DNA from: Scleroderma bovista
Lineage: Eukaryota > Basidiomycota > Agaricomycetes > Boletales > Sclerodermataceae
Direction of reading: 5' to 3'
Length of the DNA stretch: 39,980 nucleotides
NCBI GenBank assembly: GCA_037178675.1
Contig: JAYMGJ010000565.1
Coordinates: forward strand, 1-39,980
Part shown: piece by piece, positions 34,100-39,980 of the stretch
Layout of the letters: every line of letters begins with the position of its first letter
Position numbering within the stretch: the stretch's first letter is position 1
Notes under the pieces: model-generated
Databases searched by the model: none
Seen by the model: the letters and a program-made list of their open reading frames with translations, nothing else
Told to the model about the DNA's origin: nothing
Translations under genes and position numbers: made by a program

Positions 34100-35390
34100 T
34101 CAACGCGTTGGATTTTCGATCTCGCCAGGTGCAGTGTAAGAGTACACTAAACCCATACCCCACTGTGTATCGACATACTCGGTGCCAAAAGGCTCCTGGG
34201 CTGTGATGTTAGGAATGATTATGAACGCTGTCTTTCCCCCAGCGCTGTCAAGCTGTTCGAGCGTGGGTGATGGAAGGCTATAATTCCAGGTGAAGGGCAC
34301 AAAGCTGGTGTTTGCACACCCAGCTAGCTGAGCCTCCGTGGATGTTTGGTTGATATTGGTCACAGTCAGGAGGTCACTGTTGGTACCTGCGTAAATAGTG
34401 TAGGGTTCGTAGCCGTCGCCGCGTGTCTCAGCACGCCCGAGGAAGAAGGCGTTGTACTCTGGGGTTGATAATTGAGACGCACGAACTAGTGTGAGATAGG
34501 ATGCTTTCTTACCGCTGGTGTTTGGTGCCCGAGAGTTCTCGTAAATGAAGGTATCGCCGAAATTCACACCCGAGGAGCGGAAATCGTGTATCCCGTAGTT
34601 GGTGGTGAGTGTCTGGAGGGGCTTCATCGCGAACATGTGGAACAATATTGACTGTGCGTCAAGTTCCACTTTCTCGCCCCACGGGAATCGAATAAAACCA
34701 ACGCGACTGACAAACGATCAGCGAATTGGATGGAATGAAGTGCAAAAATTCTACCTATAGCCACGGGTCATTGGTATGCCACAGAACAGGCCCTCCGTCA
34801 ACTGGCCAATAATCCAGCCCGCATAAGGAGAAAACTTGTCCAGCATTATGCTGGGTATCTTTGAGCCCGGAAATGCCGTGATAAGATAACCACACTCACG
34901 ACTCGCTTGCAATTGACGCCCTTATTCCATTCAAGTTCAGCGTGGCATTGAACCAAGTTTGATTTGCATCCCATGTGAGAGTATTCTTCCCGATAGAGAT
35001 GGAGTACAGGGAGGGAGAGTTGATGTACGTGAGTTTCTTCCCTGTGACACTTGTATTGAACACCTTTCCGTCGTCAAACTTGGCAGAAAGTTCAAACGTG
35101 GCATTGGTTGGATCGGAGTGATTAGAAGCGAAGTCTCCCTGCGACCACCGCATGTTCAAGAAGAGCCCGGTCTGGTATAAAGTAAGGTCCCATCGCTCCC
35201 AACCACCTTGGTCAGTGGGGCCAATGTTGGGAAGTGTATCGTTGGCGAGATCCTTGGGTCTTGCAGTGAGTGTCCCCGAGCAATTGTTGTACGGCCCAAT
35301 GGTGGGACGGCCGAAGCTGCCTCCCGGGATGAATTCTGCGGTTACGAGAGGTATCAATAGCAGTAGCAAATACGCGAGGACGGGGTGCAT
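34100..35390 (-). CDS. Secreted, N-glycosylated protein of unknown function
   Basis: Three exons: 35390-34900, 34850-34755 and 34706-34100, giving 397 residues. The start MHPVLAYLLLLLIPLVTA is a clear signal peptide, with likely cleavage after the TA. The mature chain has about 12 N-glycosylation sequons (for example NNCS, NDT, NHS, NAT, NTS, NQT, NYS and NIT) spread along its length, alternating polar and hydrophobic strands, and many aromatic residues. That suggests a large beta-rich extracellular domain. Recognisable stretches such as WERWDLTLYQTGLFLNMRW and GYEPYTIYAGTNSD do not call up a family I can name; a lipocalin/CrtC-like fold is only a guess. No membrane span or GPI signal is seen at the C-terminus, which ends GEIENPTR. 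It converges on NAP1. Confidence 0.85.
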
Positions 35391-35677
35391 CGCGAGTCCT
35401 CCAGTCTCCGTAAGGGTGCCACGAAAATAAAAATCGCTTTGCAAGCGGCCAAGCGTTGGCTTTCGTTACTAGCATCAAGCGGGGTACATAAGGCTTCGGG
35501 CCTAGTAGGAGGGCTGTGACATTTAGTAGGACGGACCGTCATTCAAGTGGCTTCGAACACTGTGACCACCTTTCTTCCGACGCGGAGAAAGAGCGATTCG
35601 GAACAGCTTGATCTCTGGGATTCGATTTGACGCACAGAGTTTTGTAAGCGAACAAGGAACGACATGATAAATGGGGA

Positions 35678-36225
35678 CTAGCTCAGTTGCCCCATCCTGG
35701 GCGTCACAGTTTCAACCATACGACGAGGTACCAAATAGCGATGCCTGGGGGGGTTCTGTGCGGGACTGTCAGACTGACATTCGCAGTGCGACATCGCGCA
35801 CTTACGTACATTGGGCCCGGCTCCGATCCCACTGACAAACCGAAGCAAGGATGAGCTCGGTATGTCGCTCTATACTCAAACTCGCTCAATTGAAAAGAGC
35901 TGTAGCCTGCAAGTCGAACAGCTGTTTCGTTCTCAGAACTTGAAGCGTCGGATTTTGGACGGTAGGCATCTGGGTTGGTTCCTGGCCTCTGCCAAAGGGA
36001 AAATACAGCATCGAACTGAGACGCAGAGTTATCCGGCGTGGGAACAATAATAAAATGGTACCCGTCCTTGGCGCCGCAATGCAAGCCCATCTTCCGGACG
36101 ACAAACCACCACCTCTACTGAGTCTCGCAACGACGAATCGACAACGCAAGCTGTGTGATGATCATATGTGCCAGTTACCTCTCAGCGTAGCTTGTCCGAA
36201 TGTGCCCAGTCCAAGCCGACGATCT
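35678..36225 (-). CDS. Tentative gene fragment, unknown protein
   Basis: Three exons can be joined on the minus strand. A first piece near 36225-36181 reads SSAWTGHIRTSYAE. A main piece ending at 35806 reads RWWFVVRKMGLHCG, AKDGYHFIIVPTPDN and FSLWQRPGTNPDAY. A last piece at 35755-35678 reads NPPRHRYLVPRRM and ends at a TAG. The intron before the last piece is well formed (GTAAGT to GCACAG); the first intron needs a weaker acceptor (TAGAG). The protein-like flow across the joins is the reason for the call. No family is recognised and no start codon was found further upstream. It could be a remnant. Confidence 0.3.
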
Positions 36226-36681
36226 TGATGGTGATGATATGATGCCGATTTGTGGACCAATCGGAAGTTAGCACCCGGAGTGGACTCAGGAGAGGACATC
36301 TCTGGGAGCTCACATTAACTTCTATAGTCTAGACCTTGGGAGCGTATTAGTAGGCTCGACTCGAATATTCAAAATGCGCAAGGAGTTCAAGTGTCGGCGG
36401 GGTACATCTCAAGATCACAGGCCAGTAGTATGATAGGCACATCAATCCACAGTATACTACAACTGAGACAACGGATCCATAGAAAAAAGTCCATGGAAGT
36501 ATCGAGTACGTGTACGATGCCTATGACAGGTTATGTAATCGTGGATCGTCACGGCGAATGCCGACTCGCGTTAATGCTGCATCGTGTGGACGTGACCGCG
36601 ACCAAAACACAGAGATTGGTGAAAGGCCGTGGTTCACTTTCAACCACGGGCTACAAGCCACTGCACAGGAAGTCCTGCGCG
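36226..36681. other. Probable promoter region of the zinc-finger gene
   Basis: This 456-bp stretch lies upstream of the chosen start of the zf-4CXXC_R1 gene. The frame stays open upstream of that start, with other in-frame ATGs (for example near 36430), so the true start may lie inside this stretch. Confidence 0.4.
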
Positions 36682-39600
36682 ATGTTGGAACCAGACGCAC
36701 CGGATATTGCCACCTGGGACGGCCATGCAGATCGCATACCTGCACACCCTCAGATACTTTCTACCTCGTCTCCCAATCAGAGCACTCTAGGAGGACATCA
36801 CGGGTACTACACACCCAGATACGCTCAGTTTGTGGATCTGTGTCAAGGAGACAAACATGTCCATGAAGCGGTCCAGGTGAGAAGTTCATCTTCGGGTCGT
36901 TTCCTCTTGCTCACATAACTGTTGACACCGTGTCATAACCCACACGCTAGCCTACCCCATCGATTGCACCGGATCTAAACCCTAATTCTTCTTCAACTAC
37001 ACCATCTATTTCTGTACATAGGTCCTTGGCTCAACCTGCGCTTTCGGTGAGTGCATTTGATATTTCGCATGAGCCCGGCGTTAATTGGGTCGATCTATAG
37101 CAACAACACGAGACAGTAATTATGCACGAAATTCCGTCGTATAATCATTCAAAGTCCTCGTCGGAGAATGTAAATGCTCACGCCAGCAAATCTGAAAATC
37201 ATCGTCGAAATATGATCGAACCATCGAAACACCACTCCGCCATTAATAAAGAACCGGAAGTCATAGATCTCACTCTCAGCGACGAGGATCATGACAAACA
37301 AATCGTGAGTACTACATACACGACTTCTCTTTCGTAGTTTACCTCACGCTCAATTTCCAGATACAAACGACAACAGCTACCTCTCGCTCTTCAATCAATG
37401 GCGTGGAATTTCTGTTCACACCTCCCCCGCAAAAAAGGCGCAGACGCACGCTCATGGACTATGTGGCGGTTCCGCCGTTTCAGAAGGGATTGACCAAGGC
37501 GAACTATTCGCCAATGTCTGCGCCTCTTCCAGTTCCGATCGCCACCGGCGGCGTTCAATATAGTTCTGTCTGTGATGCACTCGGGGCGGCTTTTAACCAA
37601 AACACTATTCAGACTCCTTTACCAGACAAGGGTAAAGAAAAAGAGCGCGAGCATATCCCTGCCCCATCGTCTTCTGCTAAGCTGGTTTCCAGGGAAAAGA
37701 GTAAAAATGATCTTCCATCCTTTGGTGTAGATGTCGATACCACAGGGAACACCCTGATTGATGCACTCTATACCCAAATTGCAATGCCGCTCAAGGATCC
37801 AGACGAGTTGCCACCCATTTTCCGGAGGACCGTCGTGACCAACACTCGTTTTGCATTTGCCTGGCGTTGGGGTAAACTTAGGAAAGTGCTAAAACCGGAC
37901 GAGGTCGAACGTGTCATGAAGTACCACCTTTGCCCCGAGGATGGCAATTGTCCCAGCCTTCCAGACGGTATTTCCCCAGGTTTCACACCTATGGACACTG
38001 GTCGTGTCTTGCAGCAAGAATGCCCTCTTTGGGACCCCGTCCCTCCCTCCGATTCGCCCAAGAAAGCTGATGACAGACGTCAGCAGACGGATAACGTACC
38101 AGACTCTACATGGCACGGCACCTCCGCTCTCAATTCATATTCTTCCAGTCCAACCCTCGGGGCTTCTGGACGACCTGACATCCCACTACCTCCTGAAGCA
38201 TTCAGAATGGACGCTGACGCCCCCATGGATCAGTACCTCAACTGCTTTGGTGATTCGCCTAGTAAACAACTATCGCCCTCTCGCGAGGGCCAGACATTTG
38301 TCTCTACCTTTCGGCTCCAAACCCACCAGCTCGCGGGGCCGTCTCATCTCGACAACCACCCTGGGGACCCTTTCATTGATCCTGCGTTGGTTGTGCAGTC
38401 AGTCGAAAGAGATGGTTTCCTTGGCATTCCCCCAAGCCCAGACTCCGCGCCGATTTCTCCGCTCTTAATGGATGGCCGCAACGAGGATGGGGATGCCTTG
38501 CCAGGCCTCTACGATGACAAACCACCCAGCCCCTGGGCGGAAGTGGGTGTCGAACAAGCTACCACTTCTTCTGGGACCTCGTGTCCCGGAGACAACGTTC
38601 CTTCATTCGAGTCTGGCACTATTGATCCTTCGCTTCTTGGCGGGGAACAGGCTTTACAGGCAAAACCAACTGGTCGAAAACGCAAACCACGGCATTCTTT
38701 ACCGGAGCCAATCATTTACGTCCGTCGCCCGCAGGACGCTCTCTCTCTGCCTTGGATGCGGGGTAACAGGTCTGTGCAGATCAAGTTCCGCCAACAGGAG
38801 TGCCCTTCTGGTCAAGATGAGGAGTCGGCACCTGTGCCTCTTAGTCCAGCTCAGAACAATAAGGCGCTGGATGACCCAGATTGGGTGCCAGACCATGCTG
38901 GAACTTCAGAGCATCGCCCCGCGTCTACTAGCAAGATCAAGCTACGCGTTTCTCGTACTTCTATCACCAGAGTCGAATCGGACACAGATTCATCGTTCGT
39001 ACCAACGGTTGCTGGTCCATCCACCACCGTCCGGTCGAAAGAAAAACCTCCACGGGAATCTACGAAGGGAGCAACCGGTAAGGTGAATGACGTTCCGGAC
39101 AAGATGCAAAAAACATTTTGCCATCATTGCCGAAATACAACCAACCGCCTTAAGATGCAGTGTTCGAACGATATTGGTGACGGTCGAACCTGTGGCAAGC
39201 GGTTTTGCCAACGGTGTATCCAAAGACGGTTCGTCGTGTTTCCTTTTTGTTCTGGATTCTCGTCTTTAACTCCATTCTGATACTAGATACCCTGACATCA
39301 CTTTTGACCAATTTAGTCATAGCTTCCTTTGCCCATATTGCACAAATACGTGTAATTGTTCGCAATGTGCGAGGAAACGAGGAGAGGAGTTCATCTCGAT
39401 GCGCACCGGCGCATTTGTTGGTCCCCGCGTTCAATCCAAACTTACGTTCATGCGAGACAGTGTACCTGCTCCGCCAATAGACAGTACGGAAACGGTGGCC
39501 TCTACTTCAGAAACACCGAACTTTTGGGCACACGTATACGGTTTGGAAGGGGAACATCTGGGGGGTGCATATTGGAATCAAACAGCTTCTCGACCTTCTG

Positions 39601-39980
39601 GCATGGCTAATGGAAGAGGAACGCACAAGCCACCGCGGGTTTTCATCGGGCATCCTCAAGAGTACTGGAAGGTTCGCTCTGCCCGTTACTTGGAGCCCAT
39701 GTCGGACAGTGTTTCCGCCTTCGTCGAAAGCCTCGGGAATCAAGGAAAGGGAAAAGGCAAGGCCATCGACCGTCCGTTGCGCTTATTCGTTGGGAACCCT
39801 GCAGCTCTACACGAGCCATTTGACCGCATGCCCCGCACGCCATCACCGGCCTCATCGCGTTCTTCTTCTCCTGGTATCGATGGATTGACACCGCTGTCTC
39901 AGCTGAAGTCATATTGGCCCCAGCCTGATGTCGGGGAGTGGTGCTCTTGGGAACCACCTCCCCTTGGGGCGGAATTCGGT
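36682..39980 (+). CDS. zf-4CXXC_R1 (CDCA7-type) zinc-finger protein, 3' end outside window
   Basis: Five exons are visible: 36682-36876, 36951-37046, 37101-37304, 37361-39228 and 39287 to the window edge, giving 1019 residues with no stop yet. The first 165 residues and most of exon 4 are Ser/Pro/Thr-rich and probably disordered. Exon 4 starts with a KKRRRRT-like patch suited to a nuclear signal (about residue 190). The zinc finger spans about 752-830. It reads FCHHCRNTTNRLKMQC, CGKRFCQRCIQRR, then across intron 4 YPDITFDQF, FLCPYCTNTCNCSQCARKRG. This is the monoamine-oxidase-A-repressor R1 / CDCA7 domain, a DNA-binding module. In animals CDCA7 guides the HELLS remodeller in chromatin maintenance; a chromatin role here is inference. 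A long C-terminal part follows, with FWAHVYGLEGEHLGG and repeated SP/SS sequence. Confidence 0.85.

Overview
The window looks like nuclear DNA of a mushroom-forming basidiomycete (Agaricomycetes-like). Genes are on both strands and are cut by many very short introns (mostly 46-70 nt) with GT-AG ends. The families present are typical of these fungi: a CAP10-type GT90 glycosyltransferase, an F-box-like protein with an N-terminal coiled coil, a fungal ECM3/auxin-efflux-carrier family, an ATO acetate transporter, NAP1 and a calmodulin-kinase. All exon structures were worked out by hand from splice sites, reading phase and family conservation. In each complete model the exon lengths add up to a whole number of codons.

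Layout. Left part: a pyridoxamine-oxidase-like protein (minus, 1355-2740) diverges from a GT90 glycosyltransferase (plus, 3998-6103). The GT90 gene converges tail to tail on a flavin monooxygenase (minus, 6220-7778), which lies downstream of a nine-exon CaMK-type kinase (minus, 8206-10387). A 76-residue single-span protein resembling TOM6 follows (plus, 11572). Middle: an HMG-box transcription factor (minus, 14357-15858) and a single-exon F-box protein (minus, 18824-20851) sit among 2-3 kb stretches with no recognisable gene.

23.2-28.1 kb holds a head-to-head inverted duplication of an ECM3-like auxin-efflux-carrier gene. The plus copy (26389-28130) is intact, with eight exons and 459 residues. 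The minus copy (23178-24929) keeps all eight exons at identical lengths except a 2-nt loss in exon 2 and a 1-nt gain in exon 4. It has also lost the GT donor of intron 3, so it is read here as a recent pseudogene. About 180 bp of 5' flank was copied too.

Right part: a 28-nt poly-G tract (29246), an ATO/GPR1/FUN34/YaaH acetate transporter (30683-31678), NAP1 (32268-33748), a secreted, heavily N-glycosylated protein of unknown function (minus, 34100-35390), a tentative three-exon minus-strand gene (35678-36225), and a zf-4CXXC_R1 (CDCA7-type) zinc-finger protein that runs off the right edge (36682 onward).

The neighbouring genes do not form an evident pathway or cluster. They look like ordinary housekeeping and accessory genes of a fungal chromosome arm. 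I did not find a convincing new multi-gene system. The strongest unusual feature is the inverted carrier pair caught with one copy decaying.
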